From: RH-AL1 sp965198485
Lineage (GTDB): Bacteria; Pseudomonadota; Alphaproteobacteria; Rhizobiales; Beijerinckiaceae
DNA length: 64,000 bases
Assembly (NCBI GenBank): GCA_965198485.1
Contig: CBDAPQ010000005.1
Span: 2,790,001-2,854,000, forward strand
Direction: 5' to 3'
A program made the translations under genes and the position numbers. The notes below the pieces were generated by a model. It did no database searches. It was not told the DNA's origin and worked only from the letters and a program-made list of their open reading frames with translations. Shown piece by piece: positions 1 through 8,621 of the stretch (position 1 is its first letter; each line of letters starts with the position of its first letter).

Positions 1-980
1 TCCTCGGCTGCGCCTTCCCCGAAGGCGAGCAGGGCCTCAACATGGCGCGTATGGTCGCGCTACAGGCTGACCTGCCGCTCAGCGTCGGCGGCTCGACGGT
101 GAACCGCTTCTGCGGCTCCTCGATGCACGCCATCCACATCGCCGCCGGCCAGATCGGCATCGGCGCGGGCGACGCCTTCATCTGCGCCGGCGTCGAGAGC
201 ATGACCCGCGTGCCGATGGGCGGCTACAACCCGATGCCCAACCCCGCCCTCAACGCCAAGCAGCCCGGCGCCTATATCGGGATGGGTGAGACCGCCGAGA
301 ACGTGGCGCGGCGCTGGCAGATCACCCGCGCCGCCCAGGAGGAGCTGGCAGTGCGCTCGCACCAGCGTGCCAACGCCGCGCAGGCCGAGGGCCGGCTCAG
401 CGACGAGATCGTGCCGATCAAGACCAACGGCCACGCCGTCGACAGGGACGGCTGCATTCGGCCGGAGACCTCGAAGGAGGTGCTGGCCGGGCTGAAGCCG
501 GCGTTCGACCAGGAGGGCTCGGTGACCGCCGGCACCTCTTCGCCGATCACCGACGGCGCCGCCGCCGTGCTGGTGTGCTCGGAGGAGTTCGCCAAGCGCC
601 ACAGCCTCGAGCCTCTGGCCCGCCTCGCCGCCGTCGCCGTGTCGGGCTGCGAGCCCGACATCATGGGCATCGGCCCGGTCAAGGCCACCCGCAAGGCGCT
701 GGCCCGCGCCAAGATCGACATCGGCCAAATCGACGTCGTCGAGCTGAACGAGGCCTTCGCCAGCCAGGCGCTGGCCTGCATGCGCGAGCTCGGCATCCGC
801 GACGAGACGCTGAACCTCGATGGCGGCGCGCTGGCGCTGGGCCACCCGCTCGGCGCCACCGGCGCCCGCATCACCGGCAAGGCGGCGAGCCTGCTGAAGC
901 GCGAGGGCGGGCGCTACGCGCTCTCCACGCAGTGCATCGGCGGCGGCCAGGGCATCGCCACGATCATGGAGCGCATCTGA
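1..980 (+). CDS. fadA: Acetyl-CoA acyltransferase (thiolase), 5' end missing
   Basis: Beta-ketothiolase that cleaves 3-ketoacyl-CoA with CoA in the last step of beta-oxidation; cytoplasmic. The frame is open from base 3 with thiolase-like residues (FPEGEQGLNMAR) before the first ATG at 42, so the gene begins outside the window and that ATG is internal. The acyl-accepting cysteine lies in VNRFCGSSMH. The C-terminal active-site blocks NEAFASQAL, GGALALGHPLGATGAR and CIGGGQG are intact. The stop codon overlaps the start of the downstream multifunctional beta-oxidation gene (TGATG), so the two are translationally coupled. An anabolic acetoacetyl-CoA thiolase is less likely given these neighbours. 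Confidence 0.93.
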   Translation, partial: LGCAFPEGEQGLNMARMVALQADLPLSVGGSTVNRFCGSSMHAIHIAAGQIGIGAGDAFICAGVESMTRVPMGGYNPMPNPALNAKQPGAYIGMGETAENVARRWQITRAAQEELAVRSHQRANAAQAEGRLSDEIVPIKTNGHAVDRDGCIRPETSKEVLAGLKPAFDQEGSVTAGTSSPITDGAAAVLVCSEEFAKRHSLEPLARLAAVAVSGCEPDIMGIGPVKATRKALARAKIDIGQIDVVELNEAFASQALACMRELGIRDETLNLDGGALALGHPLGATGARITGKAASLLKREGGRYALSTQCIGGGQGIATIMERI

Positions 981-3349
981 TGACGAGCGGAGAGATCAAG
1001 GTCGAGACCTCGACCGAGCGGGCCATCGGCAAGGTCGCGGTGATCGGCTCGGGCGTGATGGGCTCCGGCATCGCCGCGCAGATCGCCAATGCCGGCGTGC
1101 CGGTGCTGCTGCTCGACATCGTCGGCCGAGGGATCAACGACGGGGAAGATCGCACCGCCATCGCGCGGGGCGCCATCGAGAAGCTGCTCAAGACCGAGCC
1201 GGCGCCGCTGATGTCGCCGCGCGCGGCGCGGCTGATCACGCCGGGCAACCTCGAGGACGACATCGCCAAGGTCGCGGAATGCGACTGGATCGTCGAGGTC
1301 GTGCTGGAGCGCCTCGACGTGAAGCAGGACCTCTATCGCAAGCTCGACGCCGTGCGCCGCCCCGGCACCCCGGTGTCGTCGAACACCTCGACCATCCCGC
1401 TGTCGCACCTCATCGGCGGCATGCCCGACGCCTTCGCGCGCGACTTCATGATCACGCATTTCTTCAACCCGCCGCGCTACATGCGACTGCTGGAGGTGGT
1501 GACCGGGCCGGCGACCGACCCCGCGATGGTCGAGAAGATCTCGGCCTTCGCCGACGTCAAGCTCGGCAAGAGCATCGTGGTCTGCCACGACAGCCCCGGC
1601 TTCATCGCCAACCGCCTCGGCATCTACTGGCTGCAGCTGGCGCTGAAGACCGCCGTCGCCGACAAGCTCAGCATCGGCGAGGCCGACGCCGTCATGGGCA
1701 AGCCCTTCGGCATACCCGGCACCGGCGTGTTCGGCCTGATGGACCTCGTCGGGCTCGACCTTGGGCCGCACATCAACGCCAGCCTCGCGGCGGCGCTGCC
1801 CAAGACCGATGCCTTCCACGACACGCTGCACGACTTCCCGCTGCTGCAGAAGCTGATCTCGGAGGGCTACACCGGCCGCAAGGGCAAGGGCGGTTTCTAC
1901 CGCATGAACAAGGCCAACGGGAAGAAGCAGAAGGAGGCGATCGACCTCGCCTCCGGCCATTACGCCGTGCCGAGCGCGGACGAGTTCCTCGAGCTCAAGG
2001 GCGCCGAGAAGGACCTGAGGCGGCTGATGTCGGCCGACGGCAAGCTCGGGCGCTACGCCTGGGACGTCATGGGCCGCGTGCTGGCCTACGCCGCGAGCCT
2101 GGTGCCCGAGGCCGTCGGCGACATCACCGGCATCGATGAGGCGATGCGGCTCGGCTACAACTGGAAGCAGGGTCCGTTTGAGCTGATCGACAAGCTCGGG
2201 GCCGCGTGGCTCGCGCGGAAGCTCGAAGACGCCGGCATCGCCGTGCCCCCGCTGCTCGAGGATGTCGGCGAAGGGACGTTCTACCGCGTAGAGAACGGCC
2301 GCCGGCAGTTCTTCGGTCTCGACGGCGCCTACCACGACGTCGTGCGGCCCGAGGGCGTGCTGCTGCTCGAGGACATCAAGCTCGCGCAGAAGCCGGTGCT
2401 GAAGAACGGCTCGGCGGCACTGTGGGACATCGGCGACGGCGTGCTCTGCCTGGAGTTCACCGGCAAGGCCAATGCGCTCGACGACCAGGTCATCGACATG
2501 ATCGGCAAGGCCATCAAGCTGGTGAAGGCCGAGCACAAGGCGCTGGTGATCTACAACGAGGGCAGCAACTTCACCGTCGGCGCCAACCTCGGCCTGGCGC
2601 TCTTCGCCGCGAATATCGCCGCCTGGGGCGAGATCGAGAAGCTGATCTTCGCCGGGCAGACCACGCTGCAGCAGCTGAAATACGCGCCCTTCCCCGTCGT
2701 GACGGCGCCGGCCGGCATGGCGCTGGGCGGCGGCTGCGAGATCATGCTGCACTCGGACGCGGTGCAGGCCCATGCCGAGCTCTACGCCGGGCTGGTGGAA
2801 TGCGGCGTGGGCCTCGTGCCCGGCTGGGGCGGCTGCAAGGAGATGCTGCTGCGCTGGTCGAAGGACCCGAAGATGCCGAGCGGGCCGATGCCGGCACCCT
2901 CCAAGGTGTTCGAGATGGTCTCGACCGCCACGGTGTCAAAATCCGCCGAGCAGGCGCGCGAGATGAAGGTGCTGCGCGATTGCGACGGCATCTCGATGAA
3001 CCGCTACCGGCTGCTCGCCGACGCCAAGGCCAAGGCGCTGGCGCTCGCCGTCGACTACAAGCCGCCCGCGGAGCAGACCATCCGCCTGCCCGGCGCTTCC
3101 GGCCGCGTGGCGATGGAGGGCGCGGTGATCGGCTTCCACAAGCGCGGCATCGCGATGGATCACGACGTGACCGTCGGCTACGGCCTTGCCGAAGTGCTGA
3201 CCGGCGGCCCCGCCGACCAGACCGACGAACTGACGGAAGGCGACCTGCTCGCGCTGGAGCGGCACGTCTTCCTGCGGCTGATGAAGACCCCCGCCACGCT
3301 GGCCCGCATCGAGCACACGCTCGAGACGGGCAAGCCGCTGCGGAACTAG
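980..3349 (+). CDS. 3-hydroxyacyl-CoA dehydrogenase / enoyl-CoA hydratase, FadB-like (HAD domain first)
   Basis: A 789-residue two-function beta-oxidation enzyme that hydrates trans-2-enoyl-CoA and oxidises the L-3-hydroxyacyl-CoA with NAD. The NAD-binding Rossmann motif VAVIGSGVMGSGIA is at residues 18-31, followed by the dehydrogenase C-terminal domain (to about 420). The crotonase domain is at about 470-700 and carries both catalytic glutamates, in GGGCEIMLHSD and ECGVGLVPGWGG. This domain order is the reverse of E. coli FadB and matches the FadN-type arrangement. The start is the ATG overlapping the thiolase stop codon. The upstream part of the open frame is a shadow inside the thiolase gene. 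It forms an operon with the thiolase. Confidence 0.93.
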   Translation: MTSGEIKVETSTERAIGKVAVIGSGVMGSGIAAQIANAGVPVLLLDIVGRGINDGEDRTAIARGAIEKLLKTEPAPLMSPRAARLITPGNLEDDIAKVAECDWIVEVVLERLDVKQDLYRKLDAVRRPGTPVSSNTSTIPLSHLIGGMPDAFARDFMITHFFNPPRYMRLLEVVTGPATDPAMVEKISAFADVKLGKSIVVCHDSPGFIANRLGIYWLQLALKTAVADKLSIGEADAVMGKPFGIPGTGVFGLMDLVGLDLGPHINASLAAALPKTDAFHDTLHDFPLLQKLISEGYTGRKGKGGFYRMNKANGKKQKEAIDLASGHYAVPSADEFLELKGAEKDLRRLMSADGKLGRYAWDVMGRVLAYAASLVPEAVGDITGIDEAMRLGYNWKQGPFELIDKLGAAWLARKLEDAGIAVPPLLEDVGEGTFYRVENGRRQFFGLDGAYHDVVRPEGVLLLEDIKLAQKPVLKNGSAALWDIGDGVLCLEFTGKANALDDQVIDMIGKAIKLVKAEHKALVIYNEGSNFTVGANLGLALFAANIAAWGEIEKLIFAGQTTLQQLKYAPFPVVTAPAGMALGGGCEIMLHSDAVQAHAELYAGLVECGVGLVPGWGGCKEMLLRWSKDPKMPSGPMPAPSKVFEMVSTATVSKSAEQAREMKVLRDCDGISMNRYRLLADAKAKALALAVDYKPPAEQTIRLPGASGRVAMEGAVIGFHKRGIAMDHDVTVGYGLAEVLTGGPADQTDELTEGDLLALERHVFLRLMKTPATLARIEHTLETGKPLRN

Positions 3350-3366
3350 GAGAGCGGCCCGAGGCT

Positions 3367-3493
3367 GGAACCAGCCGCTTTTACGGTCATTCTACCAGAA
3401 CTTGCCAGGTGCCGCGCCGCATCGCGCCGCAAAATGGGGATGTCTGATCGCAAGGGGGTGTGTCCCCCCAAGGGCCTGTCGCCGCTCGGCGAC
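3367..3493. repeat. Structured intergenic element, copy 1
   Basis: One of two related intergenic blocks in the window; the other is at 53107-53241. Shared stretches are GGAACCAGC, then after 9 variable bases GGTCATTCTACC, then GCGCCGCATCGCG and CGCAAAATG, then CAAGGGGGTRTGTCCCC, then GTCGCCG-NN-CGGCRAC. Hairpins visible here are GGGGG/CCCCC (3454-3468) and a perfect 7-bp stem GTCGCCG-CT-CGGCGAC (3478-3493). A further stem CCCGGC-CTA-GCCGGG follows at 3501-3515. It ends about 87 bp before the acyl-CoA dehydrogenase start, so it may be a leader or operator, or a dispersed palindromic repeat. The function is unknown. Confidence 0.75.
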
Positions 3494-3579
3494 ATGCCTC
3501 CCCGGCCTAGCCGGGCACGTCGAGCCGCAGCGGCCGCAGAGTCCTGCGGGCGACAAGAACCCGAAGAAGGAGATGTCCC

Positions 3580-5367
3580 ATGCAAGTCTACAAGGCGCCC
3601 ATCCGCGACATGCGCTTCGTGCTCGGCGAGATGCACGACATCGGCGAATACGCCGCGCTCGGCTACGAGGATGTCAACGAGGAGCTCGTCGACACCGTCC
3701 TCGAAGAGGCGGCGAAGTTCTGCGAGGAGGTCCTGCTGCCCATCAACGCCTCTGGCGACGTCGAGGGCTGCGTGCTCGAGAACGGCGTGGTGCGCACGCC
3801 CAAGGGCTTCCCGGAAGCCTACAAGGCCTTCCGCGAGGCCGGCTGGACCTCGCTCGACGCCGAGGAGGAATGGGGCGGCCAGAACCTGCCGATCTCGCTC
3901 GGCAAGATGGTCGAGGAGATGACCTGCTCGAGCAACGTCAGCTTCGGCCTCTACCCCGGCCTGACCCACGGTGCCGCGACCGCGATCAAGGCCCATGCCT
4001 CGGACGAGCTGAAGGCCAAGTTCCTGCCCAAGATGGTCGACGGCACCTGGGCCGGCACCATGTGCCTGACCGAGGCCCATTGCGGGACCGATCTCGGCCT
4101 GCTGCGCACCCGCGCCAGGCCCAACGAGGACGGCACCTATTCCGTCACGGGATCGAAGATCTTCATCTCGTCGGGCGACCACGATCTCACCGAGAACATC
4201 GTCCACCTGGTGCTGGCGCGGCTGCCGGACGCGCCCAAGGGCGTGAAGGGCATCAGCCTGTTCCTGGTGCCCAAGCTGCTGCCGACCGAAGAGGGTCGCC
4301 CCGGCGCGCGCAACGGCGTGATCCCGACCGGTCTCGAGCACAAGATGGGCATGAAGGCCTCGGCCACCTGTCAGATCAGCTTCGAGGAGTCGAAGGGCTG
4401 GCTCGTCGGCAAGCCCAACAAGGGCATGTCGGCGATGTTCTCGATGATGAACGAGGAGCGCCTCGGCGTCGGCATCCAGGGCCTCGGCGTCGCCGAAGTC
4501 GCCTACCAGTCGGCCGTGGCCTACGCCAAGGAGCGCCTGCAGGGCCGCTCGCTCTCGGGCGCCAAGGCGCCGGACAGGGCCGCCGATCCGATCATCGTCC
4601 ACCCCGACGTGCGCCGCAACCTGATGATCATGCGCGCCCAGATCGAGGGCTGCCGCGCCATGTCGGGCTGGGTCGCCCGCGCGCTCGACCGCGCCCACAA
4701 GGCCAACAGCCCGCAGGCGCGCCAGGAGGCCGACGACCTCTGCCAGTTGATGACGCCCGTGGTGAAGGCGCTCTTCACCGATCTCGCCTTCGAGAACGCC
4801 AACCGCGGCATGCAGGTGCTCGGCGGACACGGCTACATCCGCGACCACGGCGTCGAGCAATTCGTGCGCGATTCGCGCATCGCCATGATCTACGAAGGCA
4901 CCAACGGCATCCAGGCGCTCGACCTCGTCGGCCGCAAGTTGCCGGCCCATACCGGGCGCTACCTGCGCGCCTTCTTCCATCCCGTGGCGGCCTTCATCGA
5001 GGCCAACACCAGCGATCCGGCGATCGGCGAGCACGTCAAGGTGCTGGCCAAGGCGTTCGGCGCGCTGCAGCTCGCCACCGCGACCATCGCGCAGAAGAGC
5101 CTGCGCGACCCCGAGGAAGCCGGCGCGGCCGCGACGGACTACCTTCGCCTATTCGGCTACGTGGCGCTGGGCTTCCTCTGGGCGCAGGCGGAGAAGATCG
5201 CGGTGGCCAAGCTGCCCAAGGCCAACGGTGACAGCCGGTTCTACGAGAGCAAGATCGCCACGGCGCGTTTCTTCTTCGATCGCCTCCTGCCCGAGACCGC
5301 CGGCTTGTTCGCCTCGATCAAGTCGGGCAAGGCCTCGATGATGGCGCTGCCCGACGCGGCGTTCTGA
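3580..5367 (+). CDS. Acyl-CoA dehydrogenase, DmdC/FadE-like, C-terminally extended
   Basis: FAD-dependent acyl-CoA dehydrogenase of 595 residues, longer than the usual 380-400. It has the extra C-terminal domain typical of the 3-methylmercaptopropionyl-CoA dehydrogenase (DmdC) type, and the N-terminus VYKAPIRDMRFVLGEMHD matches that subfamily. The FAD/substrate block MCLTEAHCGTDLG is near residue 165, and the catalytic-base region IYEGTNGIQALDLVGRKL is near 440. The ATG is preceded by AAGAAGGAG at a suitable spacing. It lies downstream of the thiolase/FadB-like pair, so a role in fatty or branched acyl-CoA oxidation is the safest reading. DMSP-derived substrates cannot be concluded from sequence alone. 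Confidence 0.9.
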   Translation: MQVYKAPIRDMRFVLGEMHDIGEYAALGYEDVNEELVDTVLEEAAKFCEEVLLPINASGDVEGCVLENGVVRTPKGFPEAYKAFREAGWTSLDAEEEWGGQNLPISLGKMVEEMTCSSNVSFGLYPGLTHGAATAIKAHASDELKAKFLPKMVDGTWAGTMCLTEAHCGTDLGLLRTRARPNEDGTYSVTGSKIFISSGDHDLTENIVHLVLARLPDAPKGVKGISLFLVPKLLPTEEGRPGARNGVIPTGLEHKMGMKASATCQISFEESKGWLVGKPNKGMSAMFSMMNEERLGVGIQGLGVAEVAYQSAVAYAKERLQGRSLSGAKAPDRAADPIIVHPDVRRNLMIMRAQIEGCRAMSGWVARALDRAHKANSPQARQEADDLCQLMTPVVKALFTDLAFENANRGMQVLGGHGYIRDHGVEQFVRDSRIAMIYEGTNGIQALDLVGRKLPAHTGRYLRAFFHPVAAFIEANTSDPAIGEHVKVLAKAFGALQLATATIAQKSLRDPEEAGAAATDYLRLFGYVALGFLWAQAEKIAVAKLPKANGDSRFYESKIATARFFFDRLLPETAGLFASIKSGKASMMALPDAAF

Positions 5368-5579
5368 TACGACGCGCGGCATCCTCGCGTCGTCGGCCGA
5401 TACTGGACCGGCTCGCTTTCGCCTCCCACACAGTGGCTGAGGCGAGCCGTTCGACTCACTCGGCGCGCTTGTCCTCAAGGAAAGGAATCACGAGGTCCAA
5501 CCGCAACTTAGACCTCGCTTGTTTGCTTTAACCTCTACCTGAGGGTAGCGTCTCGGCAATTGTAGCCGATGGAGACCAG

Positions 5580-7274
5580 ATGCCAGTCGACGTTCGAGGC
5601 CACCGAGACGACGTCGACCCTATCGCGGTGCTGGCGCAGCACCCCTCCTGCAATTGTCTGCTCGTGTTCCCCCGCTTCAACCCCAACTCGTTCTGGGCGC
5701 TGAAGGATACCTGCGAGATTTCCGGCGCGCTGGCGCCCTCGCCGCCTCTCGGCCTGCTGACGCTCGCGGCCATGCTGCCACAGGAGTGGAGCTTCCGACT
5801 CGTCAACTGCAACGCCTCCGAGCTGACCGACGCCGATCTCTCCTGGGCGGATATCGTCATGACCGGCGGCATGCTGCCCCAGGCCGATCACGCGGTCGAA
5901 GTCATCGAGCGATGCCGCAAGGCTGGGGTGACGGTCTGCGTGGGCGGTCCCGACCCGACGTCTCGCCCGGACGTCTACGAGCGCGCCGACTTCCGCATCC
6001 TGGGCGAGGTCGAGAACATCATCTGGGACTTCGTGGGCGATTGGCGCGCCGGCGTACGCGCCGGTCGCTACGACGCGCCCAAGTTCCAGGCCGACGTCAC
6101 CAGGACGCCGATCCCTCGCTGGGACCTGATTGACTTCCGCGATTACCTCTTCGTCGGCGTCCAGTTCTCGCGCGGCTGCCCCTTCAACTGCGAGTTCTGC
6201 GACATCATCGAGCTTTACGGCCGGGTGCCGCGCACCAAGCAGGTTCCGCAGATCCTGGCCGAGCTGCAACGGCTGATGGATCTCGGCCACCGAGGCCACG
6301 TCGACTTCGTCGACGACAACCTCATCGGCAACAAGAAGGCGCTCAAGAAATTCCTTCCCGAACTCGCCGCCTGGCAGCGCGAGCGCGGCTATCCTTTCAT
6401 GTTCTCGACCGAAGCCTCGCTGAACCTCGCCGACGACGAGGAGCTTCTGCACATGCTGCGAGACTGCAACTTCTTCGTCGTCTTCATCGGCATCGAGAGC
6501 GGCGATACTGCGACGCTCGTTTCGATGCAGAAGAAGCAGAACACCCGCCGGTCTATCGGGGACAGTGTCCACAAGATCTATGACGCCGGCATCTTCGCCA
6601 TCGCTGGCTTCATCATAGGCTTCGATACGGAGAAGCAGAGCGTCGCCGAAGACATGATCGCGACGATTGAATCCACTGCGATCCCGATCGCGATGGTCGG
6701 GCTGCTGACCTCGCTGCCCAACACGCAGCTGCAGCGACGGCTCGAAAAGGAAGACCGCATCATCGACGGCTGGTCGCAGTCGCCCGAAGGCAGCGGCGAC
6801 CAGTGCACGACGGGCCTCAACTTTCACACGCTACGACCCCGCCGCGACATCCTCGTCGACTACAAGGCGGTGCTGGAACACGTCTACGAGCCGCGACGCT
6901 TCTTCGAGCGCTTGACTCACGTGGCGTTGGCGCTGAAACGACCCAAGCTCAAGGTCAAGTTCGAAGCCAGGCATTGGGCGCGCAACCTGCGCATCTTCGG
7001 CATGACCGCCCTGGAGATCACCTTCCGCCGGCCGGGCTGGGCGATCCCGTTCTGGCGTTTCCTGTTGACCGCCCTGATCCGCAATCCGCGCGCCCTGGAG
7101 TTCGTGCTGATGCCGGTGGTCATGTACCTGCACGTGGGCCGCTTCAACCGCTTCGTGGTCGCCGACATGGACCGCCGGATCGGGCAGATCGATGCCGGCA
7201 TCGATCCCTCGACGCCGCGCCAGTCCGATTCCGACATCGCTCGCGAGGCGGCGGCGCTCATCGCCGCCGAGTAG
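5580..7274 (+). CDS. B12-binding domain radical SAM protein (DUF4070 type, HpnP-like)
   Basis: A 564-residue protein with an N-terminal cobalamin-binding-like domain (about 25-160) and a radical SAM core whose cluster motif CPFNCEFC (CxxxCxxC) is near residue 200. The following block DIIELYGRVPRTKQ and the C-terminal part fit the DUF4070 family. That family includes the hopanoid C-2 methylase HpnP and other B12-dependent radical SAM methylases. The ATG at 5580 follows GATGGAGACC. The gene stands alone, with 212 bp upstream and no hopanoid genes in the window, so a hopanoid substrate is only a possibility. A methyl transfer to an unactivated carbon is the family expectation. Confidence 0.8.
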   Translation: MPVDVRGHRDDVDPIAVLAQHPSCNCLLVFPRFNPNSFWALKDTCEISGALAPSPPLGLLTLAAMLPQEWSFRLVNCNASELTDADLSWADIVMTGGMLPQADHAVEVIERCRKAGVTVCVGGPDPTSRPDVYERADFRILGEVENIIWDFVGDWRAGVRAGRYDAPKFQADVTRTPIPRWDLIDFRDYLFVGVQFSRGCPFNCEFCDIIELYGRVPRTKQVPQILAELQRLMDLGHRGHVDFVDDNLIGNKKALKKFLPELAAWQRERGYPFMFSTEASLNLADDEELLHMLRDCNFFVVFIGIESGDTATLVSMQKKQNTRRSIGDSVHKIYDAGIFAIAGFIIGFDTEKQSVAEDMIATIESTAIPIAMVGLLTSLPNTQLQRRLEKEDRIIDGWSQSPEGSGDQCTTGLNFHTLRPRRDILVDYKAVLEHVYEPRRFFERLTHVALALKRPKLKVKFEARHWARNLRIFGMTALEITFRRPGWAIPFWRFLLTALIRNPRALEFVLMPVVMYLHVGRFNRFVVADMDRRIGQIDAGIDPSTPRQSDSDIAREAAALIAAE

Positions 7275-7311
7275 ATCGGTTCATATCGGCACATTGGCCT
7301 CACAATCCGCG

Positions 7312-7336
7312 GGAGCGAGCCGTCGCTCCTCGTATT
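7312..7336 (+). terminator. Possible intrinsic terminator after the radical SAM gene
   Basis: A 7-bp stem GGAGCGA-GCCG-TCGCTCC lies 37 bp after the stop codon and is followed by the weak T-containing tail TCGTATT. The stem is clear but the T tract is poor, so it could also be a Rho-stop hairpin or chance. Confidence 0.35.
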
Positions 7337-7451
7337 GGCTTGTGTCGGCCGGCGTCCTGGACGCAATTTGTGGCGGGAACGATCTGGCAACCTAGCCCGC
7401 AAGCCGATTCGTCGGCGGTTCGTTCCGTACGCGTCCCGAAGCTTAAGGCTT

Positions 7452-7465
7452 GGCTTGCGCAAGCC
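7452..7465. promoter_or_regulatory. 14-bp perfect palindrome upstream of the zinc-less ADH gene
   Basis: GGCTTGCGCAAGCC reads the same on both strands and ends about 40 bp before the proposed start at 7506. The position suits an operator for a dimeric regulator, but there is no second copy nearby and no adjacent regulator gene. Confidence 0.3.
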
Positions 7466-7505
7466 GCGCGCTTCTTTAGAAACGGGTCACGATTCGGAGC
7501 CTCCT

Positions 7506-8621
7506 TTGAGAGTGAAAGCCGCCGTCGCGCACGCCCACGGCGCGCCGCTCGCCATTACCGAGCTCGACCTGGACGAACCGCGCGCGGGCGAGATCCTGGT
7601 GCGGATGATCGCTTCCGGCGTGGCCGCCTGCGATCGCGCGGCGATTGCCGGCGAGCTGGCGATGCCACTGCCGTTCGTGCCCGGCTGCGAGGGCGCCGGC
7701 ATCGTCGAGCGCGTCGGCGACGGCGTCACGCTGCCGGCCGCGGGCGATGCCGTGATCATCGTACCTGCGGCTCGAATTCGGGGACGTGCCTTGACCGGCA
7801 CGCGTCTCGACGGCTCGGCGCCGTTCACCGGCGACGGCGGTGCGGTGCACGGCTTCTTCTTCGGCCAATCCTCCTTCGCAGCCCACCTGCTCTGCCGGGC
7901 CGAGCTGGCGATACCCGTCGCGGATGGCGCTCCGCTCGAGCTGCTCGCCGGGCTCGGCGGCGAGCTGATGCTCGGCGCCGGCCTGGTGCTGCAGGCGCTC
8001 GCCCTTGAGGCCGGATCGACGATCGTCATTACCGGCGCCGACGCCGTCGGGCTGGGCGCCTGCATGGCGGCGGCGGCGGCGGGTGCCGGCTCGGTGATTC
8101 TCGCCGATCCGCGCGAGAGCCGGCGCGAGCTGGCCCTGGAGGTTGGTGCGACCATCGCCGTGCCGGCTGACGAGGGCCTGGGTTCGGTCGTCATGAGCCT
8201 CGCCGCCGACGGCGCGCGCTACGCGCTCGAGACCAGCGGCGCCCCCGCAGCGCACGCCGGCTGCGAAGCCAGCCTCGGCGCGGGCGGCCGCTGCCTCGTG
8301 GTTGACGAGCACGCGCTGGCGCAGATCGATGCCGGAGCGCTGATCCCCCGGCTGCTGGAGCTGCACGCCCAGGGACGCTTCCCCCTTGAGAAGCTCGTCG
8401 CCTATTTCCCGTTCGAGCTCGTCAACGACGCGCTGGCGGCCCTCGCGTCCGACGAAGTGGCGAAGCCGGTGCTGCGCTTCTCGCTGGGCTCGTTCGGAGA
8501 CCTCGACCGTGCGCTGCAGGAAGGCGCGGCGCAGGAAGAGCCCCAGGGCGACGGCGCCGGCAGCGAGCCGGTCGACGCGCCGGCCGACGGCGAACGCGAG
8601 GCGCCGCCCGTCACCGCATGA
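7506..8621 (+). CDS. Medium-chain dehydrogenase/reductase, class III ADH-like, zinc ligands lost
   Basis: A 371-residue GroES-like plus Rossmann protein with the layout of class III alcohol dehydrogenase, including the region before GQSSFAAHL that resembles the class III segment. The catalytic-zinc cysteine expected in GVCHTD is alanine (SGVAACD, residue 40). The expected GHE histidine is cysteine (GCEGAG, residue 60). The four structural-zinc cysteines are absent. The nucleotide loop is ITGADAVGLG rather than GLGGVG. The N-terminal 57 residues of the longer open frame are rejected because GGAG at 7497-7500 sits correctly for TTG 7506; GTG 7512 is an alternative. A roughly 40-residue acidic tail ends the protein and overlaps the dprA 3' end by 11 bp. 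Confidence 0.8.
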   Translation: MRVKAAVAHAHGAPLAITELDLDEPRAGEILVRMIASGVAACDRAAIAGELAMPLPFVPGCEGAGIVERVGDGVTLPAAGDAVIIVPAARIRGRALTGTRLDGSAPFTGDGGAVHGFFFGQSSFAAHLLCRAELAIPVADGAPLELLAGLGGELMLGAGLVLQALALEAGSTIVITGADAVGLGACMAAAAAGAGSVILADPRESRRELALEVGATIAVPADEGLGSVVMSLAADGARYALETSGAPAAHAGCEASLGAGGRCLVVDEHALAQIDAGALIPRLLELHAQGRFPLEKLVAYFPFELVNDALAALASDEVAKPVLRFSLGSFGDLDRALQEGAAQEEPQGDGAGSEPVDAPADGEREAPPVTA

